Source: Romanomermis culicivorax (Eukaryota; Nematoda; Enoplea; Mermithida; Mermithidae). Taken from it: DNA of 64,000 bases. A model generated the notes under the pieces. It did not search any database. It saw only the letters and a program-made list of their open reading frames with translations, and had not been told where the DNA came from. A program made the translations under genes and the position numbers. This document shows, one piece after another, positions 44,301-56,161 of the stretch; position 1 is the first letter of the stretch; each line of letters begins with the position of its first letter. Where the stretch lies: NCBI GenBank assembly GCA_963922205.1, contig CAWUHX010000100.1, positions 620,001 to 684,000 on the forward strand, written 5' to 3'.

Positions 44301-45111
44301 TTTACCTTTGGTTTATAAGTCTGACTGTGTTCCAGATCAATGTTTGATTTGCGTTTCGGACTTATAAAATGAGAAGGTGGATTTCTGGTTATTATAATTT
44401 TTTGAGCGCCATTTAGATCCACTGTAGCTTTCATACCTGTAAGAGGGTCGACCAGTTTGGGGAGGGGTCGAAAAAAGTCGAAAATTTTCCCAAAAAATGC
44501 ATCTTTTTTGTCTAATTTTTCCAAATTTGGGATGTCTCCCCCAACCCCCCTCCCCAATTACAGGTATTGTAGTTTTCTCTTTATAAAATGCTTATAAATT
44601 CGAAAGGAAAAAAACAAGTACTACTTTTAATGCCGTTCACATAGAGCTTTTACCTTAGGATTTTTACGTGAAAAATAGACAATCTTCATTTGATTAAGCT
44701 TAGAAATTTCCAGCCCTAGCACAAAATCTCAACAATATGAAAAAACACTTGTGTTTTACTTTTATTATGTGCAAACATTTCAAGAAAAACGGAGTGCAGG
44801 TTATAAATCCATGCGCATTTTTGGAATTTTAATCCATTTTCGTTTACTCCAGCGGATCCGAAGACAAAAACGCGTATTTATGGGATAGGCGTTTCGGTCA
44901 TTTAATAAAAAAATTTAAACACGAGGCCGTTGTCAATTGTGTAGCTTTCCATCCTTCCTCGAAGAATACGGAAGAGTCTTCATCGACGGATGACAACTAT
45001 TTTCGCGATCAAATGATGGTTACGGCATCCGATGATAAAACTTTACGCATTTGGCGATCGAAGAAAGCTTTAGATTATTTCCAATCCTGCGAATCTTTGC
45101 GATCTTCGTAA
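41361..45111 (+). CDS. FBXW5: F-box/WD-repeat protein, FBXW5 type, nine exons
   Basis: Substrate receptor of an SCF (Skp1-Cullin1) ubiquitin ligase in the animal family. Exons: 41361-41494, 41630-41834, 42080-42258, 42325-42517, 42766-42890, 43175-43385, 43535-43811, 44091-44272 and 44853-45111, all with GT-AG introns. The F-box is in exon 1 (IPDSILLQIF ... SAQWHRVSMDEFLWKR). WD repeats follow: LHVSFSRGGSIFASCSKDG, then YDFFGCWYDNAWFLSGEY, GHITGLRLGP, DCFFIFLDVSENYVA, and finally TASDDKTLRIWRS before the stop. The order matches the animal protein throughout, so orthology is likely. Exon lengths sum to 1765, one too many. The reading frame breaks near 42341-42346 in exon 4 and is restored by removing one base, giving 587 residues. 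No other break is seen. Confidence 0.9.
44433..44569. mobile_element. CATACCTGTAA-type MITE in FBXW5 intron 8
   Basis: 137 bp between TAGCTTTC (44425-44432) and TAGTTTTC (44570-44577), an 8-bp duplication with one mismatch. Ends ATACCTGTAA and TTACAGGTAT, with GGGGAGGGG/CCCCTCCCC inside. It lies wholly within the intron 44273-44852. Confidence 0.75.
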
Positions 45112-46138
45112 TTCTTGGTCGATTTAACTAGCTATCACCGTGAGGCCAGGCCCAGGCATCTCCCAAAATGCATTATCAATAGAAAATTTTGCAATAGATA
45201 AAATTTTTTACGCTTAACAGGAAACAATTGCGTCTAATTCAATATTTTAAATTTTAAAATTCTTGATTCCAGAATGAATCTCGTTGTAACGTGATGTAGT
45301 CTTAACTTTGATTTTGTATTCTTTCTCGTATATCGTCTCGTTTTTGGTATCAGCTCTAGATTCGAGGTTCTGCTTATATGATGCGATTTAATGGGGACAT
45401 GGGTTTTTGGGAGAATGAGGGTCAACCAGCTCTTTACATGCGATTTCTCGATTGCAATTTTAAAGTGTAATTTGTGAATCCTTGGTTAAATAAACTCGTT
45501 GAGAAAAGCAGCACGGTCAAAAATCCGAGTCTCAAAATATCATTTACCTCCTGTAAGCACTGACTGTACTCACATTTTCGAAAATTATGTAAGAGATCGG
45601 GCATACATTTAAGCCTTAGTTGCATGCGTCTTATTGTTAATTTATTGTGCTTATTATTTGTAAATTATGCTCAATTTGTATGCGATGAAATCAGAACTCT
45701 TCATTAATCTCGTTTCCATCTTGTTGACTTCAAAGGCGTTGCGGTTGGCCGTATCCGAACCACACATGGCAATAGTCTGAAAAAAAGATAAGACTGGCAT
45801 GAGAATGAAGTCTTTGTTAAATGTCGCTTTTTCCTGATACTGCATTTGCTTTCATCTAGCACCGTTGCTTTATTGTCATTTGATTCAAGTATAAACAAAA
45901 GTATTCTGTGACGATGCACTAGAGGTGCCATCGTGCATTTTCCTCTAAACCCGTAGACTTGATCTTGTTCATCCAAGTCACCGGCCCAGACCTAGTGTTT
46001 GTGACGGGCTCTGCTGCAGTTGCAAAGCAAAACGATCCGTAGGAATCGGTGAGCAGACGACAGACATGCATCCCAGGTCAAAATCTTTCTTTTCGCGATT
46101 TGTTTGCTTAGTTGCTAAAGTCAACTTGAGAGAAAAGG
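45112..46138. other. No recognised gene; FBXW5 3' flank
   Basis: The 3' untranslated region probably occupies the first part. A minus-strand frame at about 45712-46080 (CFATAAEPVTNTRSG) might be an exon, but no partner exons or homology are evident. I leave it uncalled. Confidence 0.4.
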
Positions 46139-46990
46139 GATCTCCCCATTAGAGCAAAGCTCGAAAGAGCAAACCTCAAAAGAGCGATTCTCAACAGCGA
46201 ATCCCGAAAAATGAACAAATTTAACTAAAGATGTACAGGGAAAAATTAAAATTCCGAACAACTCTAATGATGCTAATATTTTGGATGCGATTTGCTGCAC
46301 ACATCAGAGGACCCACATACAGTCCAAACTATGTAAGGCATACAGCGTTATGTGATTGATCCAAGTAAGTTTGACACATTAATGTGTTTTGGTATCAAAT
46401 CAATATAAAAAATGGTTATGATATCAAGTTATCAATATCAAACTGTCCGAGCATCAAAAATCAGTTTTTGATACTTACATCGCACTGATTTTCTCGAATT
46501 CATTATGATGCAATATCATTTTTCATTCATCATACTTGCAAATAATATTCTCTGATGGAAAAACTACTTTCACTAAGATCCTTTTAGTTGATTTGTGAAC
46601 ATGCCTGAAAAATTTTTGGCTGGACTGGTCGTATCTCACTTTTACAATAGTTCGAGACTATTGTTGTTTGTTTTTGTTTGCTTCTTAAATTTTCATACTC
46701 GGTTTCAACTTATGTTTCTTTGTTATTTTTATACAGTTATTTCAATTTCTATTTGTTTCATTCCTTTTCGTTTCTCTGTGTTTCTTTCTCAATACAGCGG
46801 TTTTAATTTTACTCATTTGCATAAAAGTATTACTGAATTTTTAGCGTGTAGGACATGACACCCTTTAGATAGATTCTCACTTTTGGGCATTCGCTCTTTT
46901 GGGGTTTGGCTTTTTTAGGCATCACACTTTTGGGATTCTCCCTTTTGAGCTTCCCTCTTATGAGTTTCACTCTTTAGGGGTGAGATCAAG
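46139..46990. mobile_element. Possible TIR element with AAGAGNNAANCTC subterminal repeats
   Basis: Left 46139-46215 (GGATCTCCCCATTAGAG followed by AGAGCAAACCTCAAAAGAGC) and right 46865-46990 (its rough inverse, CTTTTGAGCTTCCCTC and CTCTTTAGGGGTGAGATC) pair imperfectly. Each arm holds several copies of a word of about 14 bases. No target duplication or transposase is seen. Confidence 0.45.
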
Positions 46991-47865
46991 GAACAGTGTC
47001 CGTTTACTATGCAGGTTACTTATTATTTGCAAGAACATCTTTTTGCGCGCCAAGGCTCATTTGGAAAAAATTTACTATAATGGTATGTGAAATTAAATTT
47101 TTTTCTCACAAGTAATCGAATATTCTAATACGAATGAAATTCTGCTAAACTCGGAGTTTTTGGAAAAAATGCAAAGTTAAAAACGGAAAAAAATTTGTGA
47201 GCTTATCACTGTATTCAATAAAAGAATTTTTCATACACGAGCTGAAAACAAACAAACCTATACTTTTCATAGATAACGTGGTCAGATTATTAAAATTCCG
47301 CGATTTGACACGCAATTATATCCAAATCAAAAGTGGATAAGCGTGATATGCTTTTCCTATTGTTTTAGCCACCCGGAAGAAATCCAGCTTGTAAAAATTG
47401 TTGGTCAAATATGGACTCACTTTTTTGGTTGTCGTTCCGACTGTTTTCCAAAGTAAATGTGCTCTTGATGATCCTTCTCATTGTCATTTTACTTATCAGT
47501 TTATTTTTTTGAATGAAAAGTTTATAACCATTTTATAAAAACAGAACAAGACAGCTCTGCTTTTTGCGAAAACTTATATATTGATAGTCGATCTTTATTT
47601 CTAAATGAGCCTTCGAACACAAAAAAATGCTCATGCAAACAGTATATAACTTGTATACTGCTGCCATTTTTTCTCAGATTGACTACTACTATTTGGACAA
47701 AGAAAACATGTAGGTACATGAGGCCTTTCAATCTCAAAAAATTTCAAATTTTTGCGCTATCTATATGGCGAAGAACCCATTCGCATTTTTAATTTTTTTG
47801 CAAATTAATACGTATAGTTGATGTAACATATGTGCAGCATTGTTTTCTGCACATAAATGACATGA
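46991..47865. other. No recognised gene
   Basis: AT-rich DNA downstream (on the minus strand) of the secreted-protein gene. Its 3' untranslated region would lie at the right end. Short frames near 47522-47737 have no support. Confidence 0.5.
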
Positions 47866-50800
47866 TCATAACCTTTTATCCACATAAACATTGGCTTTAC
47901 TGTTTATACAATGGAGATGCTGTCTGGGGCATTCGTTATCGGCGAAGCATTTCATATTCGAGCCCAATTTCCGGCATAGCTTTCCATCGAAAAATTCGTC
48001 AAGTTTGTCACAAAAACGCGTGCAACAGGCGTATTTTCTTTTCACAGTTCCGTCGTAATGGGCGAACGACCGGCTATTCGGCTGTTGCCCGCACTCCCAA
48101 CCGTGATCGTCGTAGAACAATGCATCGCCATTAGGGCATTTAGGGTTGTCGTATGGAGCTGAAAAGTAAAACAAGTGTGCTCCAAATGAAATGATGGGAA
48201 GAATAGGCAGGGATGGGACCCAAACATTAGAGTATGAAGATGTCGTCGAAGAATAAAAAATCCATAACGTTTGTATTAAGACGCCGAAGTTTGACCATTT
48301 TTGTTCAAAGCATGATCATTTCGCAAAAAAATCATTATAAGCTTTTTTCGTCAAGAATGCATTCCGAGCAGTCGTCATATATAATTTGCTAACTCTGGAG
48401 TGGTCGCCGTACGGCTAGCCTTATATGGTTCGACGATTTCTGGAGGCACTTCCCTCAAAGTCACATTCAAAAATAGCTTTCACAAGATTAAATTTTCCAA
48501 TAAAAGAATCTGACCGGAATAAAATGAAATATTAGCAAGTAACTTTCTGGTTCAGAATAAGCTATGATAAGCGAATTTTCACACCTTTCAAACATGATTT
48601 TATACTTACACCCTCTCCAATGAGCACTATTTGGCAAATCGGTTCTGGGACAACAATATCCATTTTGGCCAACGTTTGAGCCCTGATAGCCCACGCAATA
48701 AGAATTTTTCGGGCATTCGGAAGATAAGCTTCCAATTTTGCATTGGATGATGAAACCTGTTCGATTGACATCGGGTGGAAAATCGCCAACGCAAGAAAAT
48801 TCTGGAAAGTTAAAAAGTCCTCGGTCCGCATCCATATTCGGAAAAATCATGTATCTAAATCAGAAAATTTATCCATTTCGGAAAAATAGACATCTCAAAT
48901 ATACATAATGTTACTCATAATTTCATAAAAATTATCAGCATTATTAATCTCTTGATTCTGAGTTTAAATTTGATAACAATAAAATCTAGAAAAAAATCAG
49001 CTATAGTGTCTTTTATTAGAATTGAGTCGTACGGTAGAATATTATAAACTCTGAGGGCCGTATGCACGAACGCAGCTAACTTTAACACGTGTTAAGGACT
49101 TAAGCGGTGTCAGTTAACACGTGTTAAATTGCTAACACGGCAAGTGGTATGCACGAACGTGGGTTAATGGCCACTAATTCAGTGTTAAATTTCTTAACAC
49201 AGTGTTAGAAATTTTAAGCTGTGTTAAACCTGAAAATTTAACCTTTGGGGAAGGATAGATTTGTCAAAAAAACAACATAGCAAAAAATAGTCTTTCTTTT
49301 TTATTCATTTGAGTGAAATTTGCTTCTCTGATTCTGTTGTTTTTCTTGTAAATAGATTTCGATAAAAATCGTGAAAGAACTAACAATTTTGACGTAGAAG
49401 AACCCGATTTTTTATCGGAATACAGTTCCGAACCTGCTGACACTTTTGAAAATAAAAAAACTGATTCGAAATCGGTGCATGCGAAAAATTCAGCATGGGA
49501 TGCCATTGAGGAAGCGTTCAAATCTAACCCAAAAATTAACAATCTCTCCAAAGAGCAATTATGCGGTAAGTGGAGGAACTAAAAAGCGGTAATAGTTTTA
49601 CATTTGAATTTGATGTACTGTATCGCAGAGTTCTCAAGTGAAATCATACTGTAGATTAAAAGTGCTGCCACAATTCAACTCTGAAAATAATGCGAATTAA
49701 AGTGATCATTTATTTGTATTTACACTGGATACTCAAATTTGGTACCCATAAAAAGTATAAAAACTTTAAAGCACGACTACATAATTCCACCTTAGCTGAA
49801 GTAGTTAATTATAATAGCACGTTTTTGGCTACTCCTTGTACATTATCATTTTCATTTTCTTGAACCTGATCTTCATAATTTTGATCTTCAATATCCTCAT
49901 CAACAAAATCGTTATTCATTTTTGCAAAATTGTATAACACAACACTTGTGTAATGATTTAAATTTTCTTCCATTGAAGCAGTCAGTTGAATCGTTTTATT
50001 TTTGATAAGTTTGTATCTTATCCAAAATCCAGTATCAGAATATCTTTCAAGTGGATTTGTACGATTCGAAGAAGTCTTGGTTCGAACATAATGATCACTA
50101 TCCTCTTCATCCATATCTTCAAGAATGTCCAAAACAGCCATCACACAAAAGAAAAAAACCGAAGAAAAGTGCACTAACTCACCCTTAATCCTGGGGGAGG
50201 GAAGGATTAAAATCTCGTGTTGATTTAACACGGTGTTAGCACTAACTCACGTTCGTGCATACCGCTTAACTTTAACACCGCTTAAAGTGCTATTTTTAAC
50301 ACTGGATTAGCTTAAGTGGCGTTCGTGCATACGGCCCTAAGGAGTCCCTTCCACAATATGCCAGCTTGGTTATATTGTGTTTAACGAGGCGAATAAATTA
50401 AGAAAAAAAAGATTTCGGCCTCGATACAAGTTCACTATCTGTTCATCGATGCTGATTCGAAAATGAATACCATAGAAGATTCAAATACCTGTTTTAGCAC
50501 GGACGAAAGACCGGTACCGTCCCAACACCGCCACCGTCCCAACGCCGCCACCGTCCCAACTCTGCCACCATTCCAACTCCGCCACTTTCTTGTCCCAACT
50601 TTCGCAATCTTTCAAAAAGTTTATTTTTTGTAACACGTTAAACTTAACCAAATGTGCTTACTATCGGAACAGAAAATACAAATCCGGATCATTACGCGCC
50701 ACAATTATCACTAAATTACTCTTTAATTCCTGATTCATAAAATTTTCAATAGGACCAAAGTCACCCATGATTTGATTACACAAATTCGAATCAATTGACA

Positions 50801-53800
50801 ACAAGAAATGATAACAGACACTTATATTTGTATTTTAATGTGCAAAGCACACAGTTATTTTGGTAATATGCTAATGAAGTAAATTCCGGTCTCATGCTCA
50901 TTGTTCTATTTTTGGTTATTTCGGTAAAATCGTTTGTATAGTTAACTACGACTATACAAACGAAGATTATATAGATATACCATGTATTTATTGCTTTAAT
51001 GATAATATCAGTTTTTGCCATCTTATGAATTAGCAATGTCATGTTGTTAAGTTACAAAAAACTTTGTTACAAAAAACAAACTTTTTGAAAGATTGCGAAA
51101 GTTAGGACAAGAAAGTGGCGGAGTTGGGACAGTGGCGGAGTTGGGCTGGTGGCGGTGTTGGAACACGAAAGTGGCGGAGTTGGGACGGTGGCGGTGTTGG
51201 TACGGTGGCAGTGTTGGGACAGTGGCGGAGTTGGGGCACGATCGAAAGACCTAGGACTAGGGATCGGCCGAGGGCTCAGCCTCGGCCTCGGCCGAGGGTG
51301 TCGATCAAAAATGGCCGAGGCTGAGGATTATTTGCAACTCTAAAGCAAGTAGGATATTTTTGATGTAAAATGTTTACTGCATCAAAGTGACGGGTTGACT
51401 CCATAAATTCTACAAAATTTGCATAGAAGACATCTTTGCGTTAATTTACCTATTTAGTGTTACACTTTTTAATATAATAATGTGATGTGATGTGTGAGAA
51501 TATTATGTCTACCTATACAATGTAGCAGTTTTATTGTCACTATTGAAGGTGCGCTGTGTAGTATGTACTGTGTTTGTGTAGATTATCTTTTTCCGTTCGT
51601 ATTTCATTACATATGATTTCTTTAAAGATTCACTTTTCAGCAAAACTTATATACTCATTATTAGTCATTATCATGTCTGTAGTGTGGCAATTTTTCGAAA
51701 TTTGCGACAATGATGCATCAATGGCGAAATGTTTGTTATGTAAATCCTCGGCCACGGCCTCGGCCTCAGCCAAGCCGAGGATTTCAAAAATCCTCACCTC
51801 GGCCGAGGCCGAGGCTTTGTATTTTACCCTAGGACATTCTCTGCTGAAATGGCTTAGCTATCATCTGTTCTGTAACTAATGAAAGCAGAACTCTTAATCC
51901 TTAAAAACTTAGCACAAGAATTCCACGGTAAAAGCTCTGTATCAAATATAAGTCGAAGTCAGTAGTTATTATTCGGGCATTTCATAGAAGATTGACTATA
52001 TAGATCAGATACACTGACAGCAGCAAACTCAAAAATTAACTAAATTTTGACCGTCCAAGTAGTTTGTTATGAAAAGCACTGAACTATGTTTTTTTAATTG
52101 AAGTTACCTCGATAAAATGATATAGAAATATCATTTTATCGAGGTAACTTCAATTAATGGAATTTAACGACCGTCTCATCTTTTGAGATTGTTGAGTATA
52201 CCATGATATCCGCAAGAGCATTCATCTAATTTACCAGGACAGTAAATATCACAAAGGTAATCGAATCGGGATCCCATGCTCTAGTATGATGCCAATAACA
52301 ATCGAGATGTGCAATTAATTATTTTCGGGAGGAAAAGTTTAGATATGATGAAATTCCTGTTAGATTTTTGTTCCGAACATTTGTGAGCTTTAACATTTGG
52401 GGTCTTTCAGTGATTTACCAGCTGGCCATGAATACTAAATTCACCAAAGTCATAAACAAAACTCCCGTGCTCTAGAAAACGGAGAGTGAATGTTTTGTGT
52501 GATCGTTACTCTTGGTGATTCTTTCAATTCCAATTATTGTGAGCAACAAATTCAATTTTATGGACACAATTCAATTTTTCCTCATTGTGTGGTATTTCTT
52601 GATCTTTTTATTCATTGCCTCTTTTTTCAATTGTCGTCACATAAGAGGCTAAAAATCAACACGGATAGCGGCAATGAACCCACTTCCGCGTATAACGTGC
52701 CCAATTATGAAGAATATACACTGTCGCGAAATAGGCGGGTAGCGATTGCGAGCCCGCTCTATGCATCGCAGGATGCAACCCTAAGAGCACGGAAATTCCT
52801 AGCAATAAATGGAATGGTAGAAGTGGTGCACCTCTGGGATATTTCAGCGAGTAACAAAATCCGGCGATACATTTTCCCGGTTTTGGGCAATCGAAATGCC
52901 ATCTGCAAACACTATCGTCTCTTATCGACGGTCTGCAAGCTTTATTGTCACAAATTTGATCGTTTGGGCACGAATTCTGATCATTTTCGTCACAAGCTAA
53001 TAAGAAAAAAGTTCTAGCAATACGCAGAACATTGCGATCGAAACCCTTTTTAAAAGATATCAACTAAAACATGTAAAAATATAGAAATCCATGATCAAAT
53101 TTGCTTTCATTCACGGAACTTGCCAACGAATGCATGTAATCCAAAAGAGTCTGACTAAGTAGTACACAGTCTCTCCGAGCTTAAAACTTGCTCATCGACA
53201 GTGCAAGCAATGGAATACAAAGACTAATATATATTATCATGGTCAAAATCACAGATGCACCGAATCGATTTCAGTAAGTACTAAACGAAGAGCTTGCTAA
53301 TCTTATATAAATCAGAAAAAATTTTCTCGCCCGCAATTGGCAGGATTGACAAATCAATAATTTTCTCTACTAAAGCGGTCCAAAACTGTTTCAATGATTT
53401 TTTTCGTCGCATGAGCCAATGCACTTCTACCAAAACTACAGTCAATCCACTTCGAAATGATAGGCTCAGTGACAACCAAAAGAATAAGTTCAAGTTGACA
53501 CGCAATTTTAAATAGTGAAGAAGTGTATACTGTGAAAAACTGATAAATTTCCTCATAACGGCGTGAATATATCTAATACGTATGAAAACTTTTAGTTAAA
53601 TTAAAAAACTATAGCTTTAGAACAAAGTCCGAAGACTGCAACAACTTTTACGTGGACAGTTTTCTTAACCACTTGCTTACCTATGGAGAAGCAACGCCCT
53701 CCACCCATGCACCGACCTTGAACGCATGAGCCTTTTGTCGAACAGTAGGCGAACGGACCAGTTCCGACCGGCGTGGCCTTATAACACAACCCGGTGCTTC

Positions 53801-53912
53801 GATCGCAAATATGTCGGTCATTTTCGAGAGAAGGATCGATCGTAGAAAATACCAACGGCCATGACGTCAGCAGCGCCACAATGACGAACATAGGGCAAGA
53901 GTTCCGTGACAT
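47866..53912 (-). CDS. Cysteine-rich secreted protein, four exons
   Basis: Exons on the minus strand: 53912-53681, 52996-52832, 48801-48610, 48158-47866. Phases agree at every junction, giving 293 residues. The protein starts with a signal peptide (MSRNSCPMFVIVALLTSW, likely cut near residue 23). Then follow four cysteine modules: CDRSTGLCYKA...CVQGRCMGGGRC; an EB-module-like CPNDQICDNKAC ... CIAGFC; CPKNSYCVGYQ ... GYCCPRTD; and KYACCTRFCDKL ... CFADNECPRQHLHC. No membrane segment. The fold and role are unknown; the C-rich EB/GYCCP pattern is common in secreted or cuticle-associated nematode proteins. The donor of exon 2 (GTGCAC) is weak. Intron 2 is about 4 kb and carries several transposons. 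An alternative start at 53945 would add 11 residues and weaken the signal peptide. Confidence 0.75.
49351..49585 (+). pseudogene. Harbinger-associated Myb/SANT-like protein, fragment
   Basis: Frame reading FDVEEPDFLSEYSSEPADTF, then SAWDAIEEAFKSNPKINNLS and EQLCGKWRN before a stop. The Trp-Asp-x-Ile...Lys-x-Leu-x-x-Lys-Trp pattern is that of the trihelix/Myb-like DNA-binding protein that accompanies Harbinger transposases and helps bring them to the nucleus and ends. Only the first helices remain. Confidence 0.55.
49809..50140 (-). pseudogene. Harbinger transposase, fused N- and C-terminal remnants
   Basis: From MAVLDILEDMDEEDSDH the frame reads TNPLERYSDTGFWIRYKL (typical N-terminal region) and then jumps to VVLYNFAKMNNDFVDEDIED (typical extreme C-terminus, usually IL-HN-x5-ND). 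The whole DDE catalytic core between them is missing without a frame break. No transposition activity is possible. The upstream 30 codons to 50231 are probably noncoding. Confidence 0.6.
50513..51242. mobile_element. Foldback element with 9-bp TSD (Mutator-like)
   Basis: 730 bp flanked by CGAAAGACC at 50504-50512 and 51243-51251. The ends are arrays of a 16-bp-type unit, GTGGCGGAGTTGGGAC (right, about seven copies) and its inverse CGCCACCGTCCCAAC (left, about four copies), followed inward by a long inverted TTGCGAAAGTT...CTTTTTGAAAGA stretch. A 9-bp duplication and long inverted repeats fit foldback MULEs. No transposase. Confidence 0.8.
51258..51827. mobile_element. GGCCGAGG element, copy without the hAT insertion
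   Basis: Same element as 28275-29756. It starts TAGGGATCGGCCGAGG, and the site CATCAAAG occurs once (51380-51387) without an inserted MITE. The right end stops at TATTTTAC, so the last 13-16 bases of the terminus are lost, perhaps by deletion between two CCCT words. CCTAGGAC on both sides (51250-51257, 51828-51835) may be an 8-bp target duplication or a by-product of that deletion. Confidence 0.75.
52094..52157. repeat. Perfect 30-bp hairpin with AGAA loop
   Basis: Two perfectly complementary 30-base arms (52094-52123 and 52128-52157) around a 4-base loop; the left arm starts TTAATTGAAGTTACCTCG. It lies in intron 2 of the secreted-protein gene. The arms are too perfect for an old element. 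It may be a fold-back replication event, an siRNA/miRNA-like source or an assembly artefact. Confidence 0.9.
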
Positions 53913-56161
53913 TTCTTTGGAACGTGGATAATAAGAAAGAATCATGAGTAATCATGTGCCGAGCAACAAGCATGCTTTTTCCGACTATTAGGAAAATCGA
54001 TTTCCACGATATCGACGTGATATGCAATTTTAATGCATGTTACTTTGCATACACGATCGGGCAGGTGAAACAACAAAACAAACATGGTGCATTTCAATGC
54101 GATAATTGCTGGATGATTGTGGATCTAGTCATGAACGTTTCCTGTTATCAACATGGACTCGACTCACAATCATGCAGCCAAATTTCGAAGAAAACCGACA
54201 AAAAAGTCGACTATTTTCCGAACAAAAATCTAAAAAGAAAAATACACGAACGTTTTCTCATAAATAGATAAGGCCCGAAAAAGTACGTTACGTAAGCGAA
54301 TTTTCGCAAAACGGCAGCTATGTCTAAAAATACATCTCGTCAAATTTCATGATCCAACCTGCCCACGGAAGAAACGCCGTTCAAGAACTGTATTTTATTA
54401 CAAAAATTTATTTTCTATCCGTAAAATATTCCATTGATTGTTGTTTTGGTCAAAATTTACTGTATATTCATCAATATTGTAGCCTGGGAAAGTTAATTAT
54501 CGTCAAAAGGTGGGAAAAGAACCCAAAGAACTCAAATAATTTTTTCCTTCGTTTCTGCTTCAATCTATTTCTTAATTTTAAAAGAGTCTGTCATTATAAA
54601 GCAAGCATGAATTCGTTTATCGTGTTGTTTTTTCTATAATAAATTTTTCGTGAGGCAAGATTTTTCTGGCATCTGAAATGGTGATTCATGACTGACTACA
54701 TAAAAATATGTTAAACTTTTTCAACACATTCACTATTAAATCTTGAAATATAATTAATATATATATATATATATAAAACAAAAGGTTTCAATTTTGAGAT
54801 TATCACAAATTTACAAGCGTTTCATAGAATAGATCGTTCTCATTTCACATGTAGAGAAAAAACTTCCTTCACTTTTCTATGTTCAGCAGAATAATACAAT
54901 AATATGACAAAGAAATTCTGCCGGGTCAAAGTAACAATTGTTGAAAAATCCGAAGTGGCCGAATTTCGTTTCAAAATTTTGAATTCTGTTGCGGGTCAGG
55001 TCGACCCTTCTGGCGCCCAAGACTATCAGCCAAACTGCATTATTTAATTATATCGTCATCCATTTTTCTATAACAATGAAAAGTGTGTGGATTGCATTTT
55101 GACGACAAGGATGGTCATTGGTTTGTGATTGAATTCATATTACATTCGGTCAGTAAAGAAAAATCTTCGTAATCAGTTGAAAAAATCGTCATCGATATGC
55201 AGCACATTTTCAAGACAATCGCTAAAAAAACAAAATTACACGGTTTTTCGTTGTTCGACTTTCTTCATGCAACTATGACGCATAGAACGGGAAATTTTGA
55301 TTCGACTCAGCTGCACGTTTTTAGGCAAAAGCTGCGACAGTAAAAGCTCTTGTAAGCAGCTCCGAGGGCGGTGATTATTTTTTGTTAGTTTTCAATTTAC
55401 AAGCGTTTAAAAAAACACTATTGATACATACAACATACATGTACACATCAGCAAAAATCTTGTCCATGAGGGATAATTTATTTTTTCAAGACCCCGAATT
55501 CCGGAAAGATGTTCATTCAAATAAAAAACAAAATGCAAACACTTACTCTTTTTCATAAGTCGACTGGCAGAAATTAGGCTAACTCATTGAGAAAAAAGAG
55601 CTCGGCCTAAGATGCAGGTTTGCTTGCTCACCGATTTCTAGGAATTATTTTGCTTTCTGAGGCTCTTTCTCCTAATTTCCATAAAAAGTTTTTGATTTGA
55701 AAATCCCTTTGAACTTTCAGTAAAGGCATAAGAGTCATGCACAGGTGGTCAATAAGGGCTTTGGGCATCGATTGATATTCCGCATAATGGAAAGCTTGCT
55801 CCGGCCAGATAAATTTGAGGTTCTACTGGTTATACGGAAATATGCTGTGGGTCAGCTAGAATTCTGCACGCATTCAACAAGTGCTCTATATAGAAATAAA
55901 AGCCTACCGGATCTCAGAGAATATGTATGTACGCAGAAATGACAAATATTTGCTGTTGTCATCAGATTTTGTGCTGAAATCAGTAGAAAATCAAGTGATA
56001 CCGTATGATACAAATGTGAAAAATATATATGATTTACTGTAGGAATGTATTCAATATCATTTCAATATTTCAATTTCAATTGAGGTCGACGACCGCTCGC
56101 TCCGCTCCTACGGTTTATTGATCACGAAAAATACGGAATAAAATAAAAATCACCTACAGCA
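53913..56161. other. Divergent intergenic region
   Basis: 2.2 kb between the start codons of the secreted-protein gene (minus) and the capping enzyme gene (plus), so both promoters should lie here. A (TA)n run is at 54757-54774. No TATA element can be assigned with confidence. CACCTACAG just before the ATG at 56162 resembles a splice acceptor for a leader exon or trans-spliced leader. Confidence 0.5.

Larger units (their letters stand above)
49055..50337. mobile_element. PIF/Harbinger element, internal deletion derivative
   Basis: 1283 bp with inverted ends GGGCCGTATGCACGAACG. Flanks are TGA (left) and TAA (right), close to the TNA duplication expected for this superfamily. Many TTAACAC words fill the subterminal regions, probably transposase-binding sites. 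The interior keeps pieces of both usual genes, pointing toward each other: a Myb-like frame on plus and transposase ends on minus. It sits in intron 2 of the secreted-protein gene. Confidence 0.85.

Noticed and set aside
45712..46080. Possible minus-strand exon (CFATAAEPVTNTRSG)
   Set aside because: No flanking exons, signal peptide or homology could be found; it may be chance coding in a GC-richer patch.
51258..51827. Clean 8-bp TSD CCTAGGAC for the GGCCGAGG element
   Set aside because: The right terminus is incomplete, the first copy shows no duplication, and a deletion between CCCT words could create the match.
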